Of a stretch of 64,000 nt of DNA, positions 31,986 to 43,268 are shown piece by piece. The position numbers and the translations under genes were made by a program. The notes below the pieces were generated by a model. That model had not been told where the DNA came from. It did no database searches and saw only the letters and a program-made list of their open reading frames with translations. The first letter of the stretch is position 1. The number at the start of each line of letters is the position of its first letter. The stretch lies in contig AP025071.1 of NCBI GenBank assembly GCA_036186865.1, positions 8,960,521 through 9,024,520 on the forward strand, read 5' to 3'. Source of the DNA: Eustoma russellianum. Taxonomy: Eukaryota; Streptophyta; Magnoliopsida; Gentianales; Gentianaceae.

Positions 31986-34031
31986 TGTTGGACCGTGCAC
32001 CTATAATAAACACCACTAGAGGGGGGTGAATAGTGGTTAGCGGAAATTACACTACAACCCTTTGTTAAAATCTCCTTTGAAAACAGAATCTGAAACCACC
32101 TCAGATTCAGAACCCGTTTTTCAAAATTTCACAAATAATTGTACACAACTCCAAAAATTATGAAAATCTTCAGAATTTAACTTCAATGAGTTAACAAGAC
32201 TCTGTCTAAAAAATCAGACAAAAATAAGATCGTTTGACCCTTCAAATAAATAAAAAGATTCAGATGGTCAATCTGGACAGAATTGGACAGAATGTTGCTG
32301 ATTTTGCAAAACGTATTTCTCTTTGAATACTCAACCAAAAAGGTTGATCTTTATATCAAAACACTCCTTAGGATGTGTAGATGAAGTTTCCGAAAGGCCC
32401 TGACCTTAAACAATTCTTGAAAAATACAGAATTTAATGTTTCTCAAATGAACACCTTACAACAAGAGCCAAGCTTGATCCTTGGGTTGTACACCAACCCT
32501 ATTCAAGACTTGGATAATCACCTCTATGCAACTCTTGATTACAACACCTCTACCACCTATTGATGTAGCCTTATAAATTTGGCTAATCAATCATACAAAT
32601 CCAACCCAAGAAGGTGTGTATAGTGTAGCTGGACAACAGAAAAATTGGAACACCTTAGCTACACAAAGTATGAACAAAAATATGAGAAGAGAATAGCAAG
32701 ACAACAATCTTCAATTTTTGCTTTCAAGTGTATGTCTTCTCTTCTTCACCTTGCCTCCTATTTATAGTATGAATAGATGGCATATTCTCTCAAATTTTTA
32801 GACCATGTGATGGCTGAGAATTTTGAATTAAAGCACCTCCATAATCATCTCCAACAACCTTGTCTCCATTACATTCAAATTTGAAATTTCAAGTTGGCAA
32901 CTTTTGCCAACTAGCTTGTTTTTGAATTTTTCACTTGTCCAAAAGTCATAAAATGAGTACACCACCTTCTCCACCTGTTTATGGACGTTTTTGATGTTTT
33001 ATGTATGTATACCAACTCAAATTTTGTGAATAAAAAATAATGAATAAGTGTTGAGAAGATTATGTCAACATATAACACCAAAATTCCTACTTTCTTCTCC
33101 TTTACTTATTGTGATGAATCTTGCACCAAGGACACCTTGTAATCTCTAAAAGATGATGATTAATATCCTCTTATAACATATATAAGAGGGTCTTCAAGAA
33201 AAAATAGAATGTGACATCTCAAATCGTCACATATCCAGCTATAGTCAATAATATCATCGGTTGAGAGAATAAGATATAAGATCACCATATAATCTTCAAA
33301 ATAATAATAACACAGCTTCAGGATGAAGATAATAATATGCTCAAGAGATTCCTTGAGTAAAAATACCCTTGGGGGTAAAATGACCAAAATACCCCTTGTG
33401 TGAGAAAACTCCAGAAATGCCCCCGATGGTCAGAAATAATCACAATACCACCTTTGTCATGATAACCAAGATAATAATATGCACTTGAAATATTTTTCAC
33501 CATATGATGTTCCTACAAAACTTAAAATACCAATTTTGCCGTTTTTGGTAAGTTGTAGAAACTTCTAAGGCATGTTAGTCACAAGACAATAATAATCACC
33601 AAAAACACATAATAATCACATAATGAGCATGTATAAATCATGTACAAATGAAAACAATCATTTTATCATTTTTTAGAAAATTATTTCTAAAAACCCTAGA
33701 CATCAATCGATCGAAGTGTCTCAGCTTCAGAGATCGATGTCTCACAGAAAGTTTTAGAGTTTGCCTCTGACCTACATTGATCGATCGAAGTGAGAGTTCG
33801 ATGTACATTGATCGATCGATGTGTCTCAGGTTTAGATATCGATGTCTCACAGAAAAGTCTTAAACTTTTCTGCCTTACATAGATCGATCGATGTGTAACA
33901 ACCTGGGAGATTGATGTCAACTTGTTCAACTTTTTCAACTTTTAATCACATATAACACCATGTGTGACATTTTTAAGTATTCATCACTTAAAATCATGAC
34001 TTTGAAAATTATCCAAACATATTTCTCAACA
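31986..34031 (-). repeat. 3' LTR of element G
   Basis: 2,046 bp, on the minus strand TGTTGAGAAA to GGTCCAACA. Relative to the 5' LTR it lacks 316 bp at about 32444 (present at 40305-40620); the break has a TCAAA microhomology. A U3 array of ATCGATCG motifs lies at 33703-33921. Confidence 0.92.
33703..33921. repeat. ATCGATCG palindrome array in 3' LTR of G
   Basis: Repeated TCGATCGA(A/T)GT and ATCGATGTCTCACAG words, separated by CTTAAACTTTTCTG-type spacers. The 5' LTR has the matching array at 41876-42122 with one more unit. Similar arrays occur in element J. Confidence 0.85.
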
Positions 34032-34047
34032 TTCTCCCCCTTTTGGA
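34032..34047 (-). other. Polypurine tract of element G
   Basis: Minus-strand TCCAAAAGGGGGAGAA beside the 3' LTR. Confidence 0.88.
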
Positions 34048-34329
34048 TGATTTTCAAAATAACCTAACATGATTTTAATGTCACAACTTATAACCAAAAG
34101 TTTAACCAAATGTTTAACCAAAAGTTTAACCAAATGTTTTCAACTATGTTTTCAACTTTTAAATAGTATGCCGCTCCCCCTCAACTCATACTCTCCCCCT
34201 TAACCTATGCTCCAAAATTTATACCATTACCAATTAAAACTTAGCATATGATTCATCATGACTTACCAACTAAAATCATGTTCTTATTCTATCTCCCCCT
34301 TTATTTTGCAAATCATGCAAAAGATAGAA

Positions 34330-35600
34330 CTATACAATGGTATCGTAAGTCATCATTCCTAATTTGGCTCGTAAGTTTTCAAAAGTGGCTTGATTAAGGG
34401 GTTTGGTTAAGATGTCAGCGATTTGGTGATCAGTTCTTATATGGTTTATCACTATGTCCTCATTTTGAACATGATCGCGAAGAAAGTGGTATCGCACCTC
34501 AATGTGTTTGGTTTTAGAATGAAGCACCGGATTCCGAGAAAGATTGATTGCACTTGTGCTATCGCAGAAAATTGGAATCTTATTCATTTTAATGCCAAAA
34601 TCACTAAGTTGCTGTTTAAGCCAAAGTATTTGGGTAGTACATAAACTCAAAGCGATATACTCGGCTTCAGTGGTAGAAAGAGCTACACTAGCTTGCTTTT
34701 TAGAAAACAAAGAGATCAAATTGCTTCCTATGAATTGACATGTACCGCTAATGGATTTTCTATCTAACCTGCAACCACCATAATCAGCATCACTATATGC
34801 GTGTAATTCCAACTTAGCGTTTCTATCATACCACAGTCCTAAGTGAGGTGTATGCTTAAGATATCTCAAGATCTTTTTCACTGCATTGTAATGTGATACC
34901 TTAGGACAAGATCGAAACCTAGCACACATACACACACTAAACATAATATCAGGTCTTGATGCAGTTAAGTATAACAATGAGCCAATCATAGACCTATAAA
35001 GTGTGTCATCAAAAGGTTTACCATTTTCATCCTTATCAAGTTTGGTACTAACACTCATAGGGGTAGTTGTAGGTCTCAACTCTTCAAAGCCAAACTTCTT
35101 AATCATATCATTGACATACTTAAGTTGGCTAATGTGAATTCCTTGAGGGGTTTATTTGATTTGAAGTCCTAAGAAATAATTCAACTCTCCTACCATTGAC
35201 ATTTCAAACTCTGACTTCATACATTCTTTGAAGTCTTTTACTAAAGTAGGGTTGGTTGAACCAAAGATTATATCATCTACGTATATTTGAACTATTAACA
35301 AATCATTACCTTTTCTTCTTAGGAATAATGTGTTGTCGATGGTCCCCCTTTGATAATTATTTGCAATAAGAAAGTTTACAAATCTATCATACCAAGCTCT
35401 TGGAGCTTGTTTCAAACCATATAGAGCTTTCTTAAGCTTATAAACATGGTTTGGATTCTTTGGGTCTTCGAATCCAGAAGGTTGTTTGACAAACACTTCT
35501 TCTTGGATGTATCCATTCAAGAACGCACTCTTGACATCCATTTGGAAGAGCTTAATTTTGCTTATACTTGCAATCTCAAGTAACAATCTAATTGCTTCTA
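34330..35600 (-). pseudogene. Reverse transcriptase-RNase H, element G
   Basis: Two frames, 35152-35586 and 34330-35106, are separated by one in-frame stop (about 35150) and short sequence. RT motifs: DVKSAFLNGYIQEEVFV, LYGLKQAPRAWYDRF and catalytic IYVDDIIFGST (about 35270). RNase H motifs: YSDADYGGC (about 34780), LSTTEAEYIAL (about 34670) and FCDSTSAINL. The domain ends with ADILTKPL. Nearly intact apart from the stop. Confidence 0.92.
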
Positions 35601-36960
35601 GTCATGCAACGGGTGCAAAGGTTTCTTCATAATCTATTCCTTCTTGTTGATTATAACCTTGTGCGACTAGTCTAGCCTTATTCCTTGTAATATTTCCTTG
35701 TTCATCCATTTTATTCCTAAAGACCCATTTAGTTCCTATGATAGACTTGTCTTCAGGTTTAGGTACTAAGTCCCACACGTTGTTCTTTGTGAATTGATTT
35801 AATTCCTCATGCATAGCATCTATCCACGATATGTCACCTAAGGCTTCCTTTACGTTCTTAGGTTCTAATTGTGAGATTAAGCTATGTCCTTCAAGTTGAC
35901 TTATATTTCTACGTGTTCTAACTCCAACACTTGGATCCCCAATTATTAGTTCTCTAGGGTGCCACCAATTCCTAGATTGACTAGGTTCACCCTCATCTTG
36001 TTCAAATGTTTCATTAGTGTGAACGTTATCATATGTAATTGGATCATTAGTTGTATCTTCCAATTGCAGAGTCTCTTGATTTATTTCATCTAAGGGTTTA
36101 TGTATGTCTTGATCAGGGGGAGTTGGTTCTAGATGATCAAGTACAGGCTCAAGTAATATATCATCATCAAACATATTTTCAACATTTGTTTCTTGTTTAT
36201 GTTGATGTTTATTACTAACTTCAAAGCATGCATTTTCATTGAATTTCACATGTATGCATTCAATTATTTTTCTAGATGCAGGATTATAACACCTATATGC
36301 TCTTGAGTTAGTTGAATACCCAACAAATATACATTCAATAGACTTTTGTTCAAATTTATCTAGATTATCCTTAGTGTTCAGCACAAAACATTTACATCCA
36401 AATACTTTAAGATAATCTATCTTAGGTTGTCTATTGTTTAGCAATTCATAAGGCGTTTTATTTAATTTCTTTCTAATAGTGAGCCTATTTATAATATAGC
36501 ATGCACAACTAACAGCTTCAGCCCATAAATATTTAGGTAATTTATTTTCACACAACATTGTCCTAGCAACTTCTTGAATCGTTCTATTTTTACGTTCAAC
36601 AACTCCATTGAGTTGTGGTGTTCTAGGTGGTGAGAATTCATGTTTGATTCCATATAGTTCGCAAAATTTGATTACGTCTTTGTTTTTAAATTCTCCACCT
36701 CTATCGCTTCTAATTCTTTTAACATTTTCTTCATAAATGTTTTCAATTTGCTTAATAAGGGTTTCGATTGCTAATGGAGCATCGTCTTTGTGTGTTAAGA
36801 ACAACGTCCATGTGTAGCGTGAGTAATCATCTACTATGACACACACATAGTAGTGTCCACCTAGACTTCTTGTCCTACTTGGACCAAATAAGTCTAAGTG
36901 AAGCAATTCTAGTACATGACTAGTACTCACTTCATGTTTCGGTTCTAAGGTTTCTTTAAT
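35601..36960 (-). CDS. Integrase and linker, element G (open over 442 codons)
   Basis: The frame 35602-36930 reads LLHLDLFGPS (first D), IRSDRGGEFKN (second D), NGVVERKNR (E), then AVSCACYIINRL and CIFVGYSTNSRAY. An acidic linker (about residues 240-330) leads to the RT start SWIDAMHEELNQFTKNN and KWVFRNKMDEQGN. A stop near 35600 separates it from the rest of RT and another near 36975 from protease. It inserts cDNA; all three catalytic acidic residues are present. Confidence 0.9.
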
Positions 36961-36975
36961 GTGTTTTCCCTTAAT

Positions 36976-37600
36976 TCATGTTTCACACATTTGAAAATTA
37001 TCTAAGTCTAACTTAGGCATTCCTCTAATTAAATTCTTCTTAGACAATTTCTTAATAGTTAAAATTCTTATATGGCCTAATCTTCTATGCCATAAATTTA
37101 CATCTAAGTCATGTGATATTAGACACTTAACCTTAGCATCTAACATGTTATCTAAGGTAAGAGTATAAATATTTCCATCTCTATTTCCTTTTAAAACCGT
37201 TTCTCCTTTTTCATTTATTATATCACAAGAATTGGGAAGAAAGGAGACATTATAACCATAATCTATAAGTTGAAAAATACTAAGTAAATTATAAGATAGA
37301 TTGCTTACTAATAACACATTTCGTATTTGAAATGTGTTAGGGTCCCCAATTGTTCCTTTTCCAACAACTTGTCCTTTGTTGTTGTCACCGAATGTTACTT
37401 TTCCTCCATTCTTGATATGTTCCGATTCGATGAATAGTTTGGAGTTCCCCGTCATATGCCTCGAACATCCACTATCTAAAAACCATTTGGTTTTTAGATT
37501 CTTTGACTTTGCCTCCTTCTTGCATTCCTCGCGTTTATCCTACAATGGAGACAAAGTTTTAGGTACCCTTTATTTGGGTCCTTGAATGTTAGGGGCACTA
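36976..37600 (-). pseudogene. Protease and GAG-pre-integrase, element G
   Basis: The protease active site WFLDSGCSRHMTG spans about 37450-37490; the frame from 37455 continues with GKVTFGDNNKGQVVGKG and the zinc-binding start of integrase, LWHRRLGHIRI (about 37090). DSG is the usual SIRE active site. A stop at about 36974 ends the frame just before the CxxC of the HHCC module is completed. Confidence 0.85.
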
Positions 37601-38331
37601 TACTTGTTTAGATATCCCTTAGGTATCCAAACTTGAATATACCTTCTAGGCACATTTTTAGCATTGTTATAATTTGGAAAATAAGAAGAATTAGCATATA
37701 CATGATTATTCCATATAAGTGAAGATGCATTGTTATACATGTTGTGTCATGGTTGATAACTATTATAGGATGGTCGAATTTTATAAGGTGCATAAGGCAT
37801 GCGATTTTGTTTCTTATATGGAGCTATATAAGTGTGTTTGTAGGCATTTCTATAAGACTTATAAGAGTGTTGCCTATATTTAGGTTCATAATAAGTTGTA
37901 TGCATTTTATTCGGTCTAGTTGCATTTGTATACATGTAGGCATAATTTCTAGGTTGTTTAGATGCAAAGTTTGACCTAGATGTATAGTTATGCGTATGTG
38001 TTTTTATGGGTGCATGCTGCATCTTTATCTTTGAATAAGAAGAAGGAGTAGAAGAAGATTTAGCAGACAAGCTTGTTTTTATAACTTTATAAGGTTGTTT
38101 CGTAGTTGATGATACAAACTTAGTCTTTTTATCTAATTTGTCATCTTCTTCTTTATATCCCAATCCAGTTTTATCATTTCCATACTTTTGCGATGATATA
38201 AGTGTATCTAATATATTTGCACCAGATTTAAATTGTTCTATCATTTTTTCTAAGGTAAATTTAGAAGACTTAAGTTGCACTATTTCATTTTCACAACTTT
38301 CTAACTTAGATTTTAACATTTTATTTTCCAT
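37601..38331 (-). pseudogene. Gag C-terminal coiled-coil and spacer, element G
   Basis: The frame 37747-38331 starts with a heptad-rich stretch (NKMLKSKLESCENEIVQLKS) and has SGANILDTLISSQKYGNDKT and KTGLGYK, which match the post-knuckle gag of SIRE elements. A basic, tyrosine-rich spacer follows before the protease. Frame breaks near 38320 and 37740. Confidence 0.75.
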
Positions 38332-39722
38332 TTGTAACTTTTGTTCATCTTTCCTATATGATTCAATTTTTTCTCTAAAGAATCAAGAGTATTAGTAGAC
38401 TCTTGTTTAAGAGATTCTAGTTGATCGGAAAATTCCAAGTTGGACGTCTTCAACTTGTCATTTTCTTCAACTAGTTTCTTCTTTTCTTTAGAGAGCCTCT
38501 TACAGTGAGCATGCATTCTTAAGAATTCTTCATACATTTCATCAAATGTCATGTCACTATCGGAATCACTATCAGAAGAAGAACATACCTCGTTGGATAC
38601 GAAGCAGACTTGAGCTTCCTCAGTTTCGGATTCTGAGTCGGATGAGTCGCTCCATGTGCTCACCTTCATTGCTCGTTTCCCTTTTCTTGCCTTAGACTCC
38701 TTTGTCTTTGTCGTTTGAGCCTCCTTGTCCTTGTCTTGTTTCTTATTGTTGTTGTTATTATTATTTTTCTTCGTGAGACAGTCGTATGAAATATGTCCTT
38801 TTTGACCGCATTCATAACACTTTAATTCTTTATTATACCATTTGTTTATGTTATTCTTCCTAGGTTGAGAAGAAGAAGAAGAAGAATTACGTTGTCTATT
38901 CCTATTTGGACATTTGAAAAATTTTCTTAGTTTTCTAGCTATCAATATCAAGTCATCGTCTAATTCAGTATCACTATTACTATCATCGTTACTAGCATGT
39001 GTTTCGGTTGTTTTGAAAGCTATTGACTTACCGGATGACTTAGACGATTCAGACTATCGTTGGATTAATTTAACCTCGTAAACTTTAAGAGACCCGATCA
39101 ATTCATCCATCTTAGTGATTGACTTTGTCTCCTCGATTGCAGTCACTTTTGGATCCCATTCAGCAGGGAGGCTTCGTAGCACCTTTTGAACCTTTTCACT
39201 ATTCGAAAATGACTTCCCTAAAGCTTCAAGGGCATTAAAAATATTAGTAATCCTCAAATCCATAGATGTTATGGATTCGTTTGGCAACATTTTGAAAGTC
39301 TCTAATTCAGACATAAGCATGTTTATTTTTGACTCTTTAACACCACTAGTACCTTCATGCTTTAATACAAGTGATTTCCACATGTCGTGTGCGCTTGTGC
39401 AATTTGACACATATCCTGCTTCAGAAGTTGTAAGTCCATTCAAAAGTAATTGCATAGCTTTAGCATTCATGGACATTTTCTTTTTATCATCTGATGACCA
39501 TTCACTTTTATATTTTTCAACCTCTTGAGTTACTCCACTAACTTGTGTAACTTTCGTTGGAATGTACGTCCCATCTTCAACTATAGACCATAAATCGATG
39601 TCTATAGCCATTAAGAATAGCCTCATTCTTAGTTTCCAATGAACAAAATTATTGCCATCAAAAAGAGGAGGGCGTTGTGTAGACATACCTTCCAACTCAC
39701 CTTTGTGAGAAACAATAGCCAT
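38313..39722 (-). pseudogene. Gag, element G
   Basis: Likely start ATG 39722 (MAIVSHKGELEG), followed by PPLFDGNNFVHWKLRMRLFL, the SIRE gag signature, then NALEALGKSFSNSEKVQKVL. A stop near 39054 separates a second frame (38313-38951) with CCHC knuckle CYECGQKGHISYDC (about 38780-38825), an acidic serine-rich stretch and the first coiled coil. It forms the virus-like particle; only a few breaks are present. Confidence 0.88.
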
Positions 39723-39830
39723 AGTATGTACCTTGGATTTGAGACAAGCAGTATATAATGAATCGTTGTTTCTTGGCCTTGTATTGTTCGTATAGTGTTG
39801 AATCTTGCTTCTTTTGAGTGGTGTTGGTCT

Positions 39831-39845
39831 GGCTCTGATACCAAA
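39831..39845 (-). other. Primer-binding site of element G
   Basis: Minus-strand TGGTATCAGAGCC, 2 nt from the 5' LTR; complementary to initiator tRNA-Met. Confidence 0.92.
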
Positions 39846-42229
39846 TGTTGGACCGTGCACCTTCAATAAACACCACTAGAGGAGGGGTGAATAGTGGTTA
39901 GCGGAAATTACACTACAACCCTTTGTTAAAATCCCCTTTGAAAACAGAATCTGAAACCACCTCAGATTCAGAACCCGTTTTTCAAAAATTCACAAATAAT
40001 TGTACACAACTACAAAAATTATAAAACTCTTAAGAATTTAACTTCAATGAGTTAAAAAGATTCTGTCCAAAAATCAAACAAAAATAAGATCGTTTGACCC
40101 TTCAAACAAATAAAAAGCTTCAGATGGTCAATTTGGACAGAATTGGACAGAATGTTGCTGATTTTGCAAAACGTATTTCTCTTTGAATACTCAACCAAAA
40201 AGGTTGATCTTTATATCAAAACACTCCTTAGGATGTGTAGATGAAGTTTCCAAAAGGCCCTGACTTTAAACAATTCTTGAAAAATACAGAATTTAATGTT
40301 TCTCAAAACTGGTCAGATTGCAGCCAGATTGGAGCAGTTATCTTGCAAAGACTGAAAGACTAACTTTCCCTTGCTCAAATCAAGTGATTCTTGTTGCAAA
40401 TGAAAGCTAACAGTCTGAAGTATAACTCCACCAAACATCACAAATTTTGAAAATGTTCAGCTATTTTTTCAAATTGTGAGAATTTGTGTGAAAACTGCAG
40501 TAAAAAACGGGCAGAAAACAGAAATAAAGAAACAAGAGAAGAACACCGAGAATTTATCCTGGTTCGGTCAATGTGACCTACTCCAGTCCCAAGGAACACC
40601 TTTCCTTGGATTTCACTATCAAATGAACACCTTACAACAAGAGCCAAGCTTAATCCTTGGGTTATACACCAACCCTATTCAAGACTTGGATAATCACCTC
40701 TATGCAACTCTTCATTACAACACCTCTACCACCTATTGATGTAGCCTTATAAATTTGGCTAATCAATCATACAAATCCAACCCAAGAAGGTGTGTATAGT
40801 GTAGCTGGACAACAGAAAAATTGGAACACCTTAGCTACACAAAGTATGAACAAAAATATGAGAAGAGAATAGCAACACAACAATCTTCAATTATTGCTTT
40901 CAAGTGTATGTCTTCTCTTCTTCACCTTGCCTCCTATTTATAGTATGAATAGATGACATATTCTCTCCAACTTTTAGACCATGTGATGGCTGAGAATTTT
41001 GAATTAAAGCACCTCCATAATCATCTCCAACAACCTTGTCTCCATTACATTCAAATTTGAAATTTCAAGTTGGCAACTTTTGCCAACTAGCTTGTTTTTG
41101 AATTTTCCACTTGTCCAAAAGTCATAAAATGAGTACACCACCTTCTCCACCTGTTTATGGACGTTTTTGATGTTGTATGTATGTATATCAACTCAAATTG
41201 TGTGAATAAAAAATAATGAATAAGTGTTGAGAAGATTATGTCAACATATAACACCAAAATTCCTACTTTCTTCTCCTTTACATATTGTGATGAATCTTGC
41301 ACCAAGGACACCTTGTAATCTCTAAAAGATGATGATTAATATCCTCTTATGACATATATAAGAGGGTCTTCAAGAAAAAATAAAATGTGACATCTCAAAT
41401 CGTCACATATCCAGCTATAGTCAATAATATCATCGGTTGAGAGAATAAGATATAAGATCACCATATAATCTTCAAAATAATAATAACACAGCTCCAAAAT
41501 AAAGATAATAATATGCTCAAGAGATTCTTTGAGTAAAAATACCCTTGGGGGTAAAATGACCAAAATACCCCTTGTGTGAGAAAACTCCAGAAATGCCCCT
41601 GATGGTCAGAAATAATCACAATACCACCTTTGTCATGATAACCAAGATAATAATATGCACTTGAAATATTTTTCAACATATGATGTTCCTACAAAACTTA
41701 AAATACCAATTTTGCCCTTTTTGGTAAGTTGTAGAAACTTCCAAGGCATGTTAGTCACAAGACAATAATAATCACCAAAAACACATAATAATCACATAAT
41801 GAGCATGTATAAATCATGTACAAATGAAAACAATCATTTTATAATTTTTTAGAAAATTATTTCTAAAAACCCTAGACATCAATCGATCGAAGTGTCTCAG
41901 CTTCAGAGATCGATGTCTCACAGAAAGTTTTAGAGTTTGCCTCTAACCTACATTGATCGATCGAAGTGAGAGTTCGATGTACATTGATCGATCGATGTGT
42001 CTCAGGTTTAGAGATCGATGTCTCACAGAAAAGTCTTACACTTTTCTGCCTTACATAGATCGATCGATGTGATAGATCTATGTACATAGATCGATCGATG
42101 TGCAACAACCTGAGAGATCGATGTCAACTTGTTCAACTTTTAATCACATATAACACCATGTGTGACATTTTTAAGTATTCATCACTTAAAATCATGACTT
42201 TGAAAATTATCCAAACATATTTCTCAACA
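39846..42229 (-). repeat. 5' LTR of element G
   Basis: 2,384 bp. Includes the 316-bp segment missing from the other LTR (40305-40620) and the palindrome array 41876-42122. Followed by TATCC. Confidence 0.92.
41876..42122. repeat. ATCGATCG palindrome array in 5' LTR of G
   Basis: Same array as 33703-33921, with an extra GATAGATCTATGTACATA segment near 42068-42088, showing gain or loss of a unit since insertion. Confidence 0.85.
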
Positions 42230-42234
42230 TATCC

Positions 42235-42701
42235 AACTGTATTGGAACATACTGTGATACAAATTGGATATCAGATAGCAAGGACTCTAAGTCCACCAGT
42301 GGATACCTATTCACTGTTGGTGGTGGTGCTGTGTCATGGAAGTCCACAAAGCAAACGTGCATAGCTCGGTCCACTATAGAGCCGAGTTTATAGCACTAGA
42401 TAAAGCTGGGAAAGAGGTTGAATGGCTTCGAAATTTCCTAGAAGATGTTCCATGTTGGCCTAAGCCAATCGCTCCTATCAGCATACACTGTGATAGTCAG
42501 TCTACTATAAGACGAGCACAAAGCAGCATCTACAATGGTAAGTCACGACATATACGTCGGAGACATAATACCATTAAGCAATTGATCTCTAATGGCGTGA
42601 TTTCTATTGATTACATAAAATCAAAGGAGAATGTTGCGGATCTGCTTACAAAAGGCTTGCCTAGATCAGATGTTAAAATTGACAAACGGAATGTGACTTA
42701 A
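42235..42701 (+). pseudogene. RNase H 3' part, element E
   Basis: Continues from 31985 after removal of G. The frame 42336-42701 reads YRAEFIALDKAGKEVEWLRNF, SIHCDSQSTIRRAQSSIYNG, KSRHIRRRHNTIKQLI and ENVADLLTKGL, the normal copia RNase H end. The start (42235-42335) is in another frame, so at least one frameshift lies near 42330. Confidence 0.88.
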
Positions 42702-43252
42702 GCCTACTATGCAAGAATCTTTGTAATGGTAGCCTGACCTTGTTGACTGGAGATCCCAGAATCTTGGTTCAATGGGACAACTAAGTTATGAAGGTTCAGT
42801 TTAGCACTTACTCATTCCGCTACATAAAAGTGCTCTCTGTAGAGAATATTCGGGGTAAGCTAAAGCTTTTAATGATGTCCTATATCTTGATACATCAAGT
42901 GGGGTATGGCAGAATGCACCCGATAGGAATCACCTATGTAAGTGTGAAGTGGGGCCGCTTCTATGAGAATTCTATGAGGCAAGAAATTTCTAAAACACTT
43001 TCTGAAACGAGGTTGTTCATAGCCAAAACGAACACAACCATGAGAACCAAAAGGGTGTTAAAGGAAATATTGTGTGAGTATTGTTGTCTAGGTTCACAGC
43101 AAAGGATGACTAGTTCAAGACATCAAGTCACAACTTAGCCGAGTGAATCCGATAGTACTTCACTACGAAAAAGCCAGAAGCTACCTATTCTGACGCAACA
43201 TTTTCTTGTCTGACTTTTCATTAGAGTCTGCATCTGTATTTGCATTAGTTTT
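42702..43252 (+). other. 3' non-coding block, element E
   Basis: Between RNase H and the purine tract. It contains ATCACCTATGTAAGTGTG and the hairpin core GAAGTGGGGCCGCTTC (42946-42961), shared with elements A and J. The open frame 42788-43138 has no recognised motif and is probably chance. Confidence 0.7.
42946..42961 (+). promoter_or_regulatory. Conserved hairpin core, element E
   Basis: Identical 16 nt to those of elements A and J, although the surrounding 3' region of E is otherwise diverged. Confidence 0.6.
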
Positions 43253-43268
43253 CATTCATGTGGGGTAT
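43253..43268 (+). other. Polypurine tract of element E
   Basis: CATTCATGTGGGGTAT directly before the 3' LTR start TGTTGG. Confidence 0.75.

Larger units (their letters stand above)
31986..42229 (-). mobile_element. Element G: SIRE-type Ty1/copia element
   Basis: Minus-strand element with 3' LTR at left (31986-34031), RT-RNase H, integrase, protease, gag, tRNA-Met primer site and 5' LTR at right (39846-42229), flanked by TATCC. LTRs over 2 kb, a gag with a coiled coil after the zinc knuckle and a GGGGGAG purine tract fit Sireviruses. There is no env-like frame between RNase H and the 3' LTR. The LTRs differ by few substitutions by eye, so this is one of the youngest insertions. Confidence 0.93.

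Noticed and set aside
34048..34329. Possible env-like gene of SIRE element G
   Set aside because: Only about 280 bp lie between the end of RNase H and the purine tract, with no open frame; this copy has no env-like region.
38313..38951. Acidic, serine-rich coiled-coil frame as a host nuclear protein
   Set aside because: It is the gag C-terminal half of SIRE element G, with the CCHC knuckle and the right neighbours.
42788..43138. 116-codon open frame after RNase H of E
   Set aside because: No recognisable domain, and its position matches the 3' non-coding block that is non-coding in A and J; probably chance.
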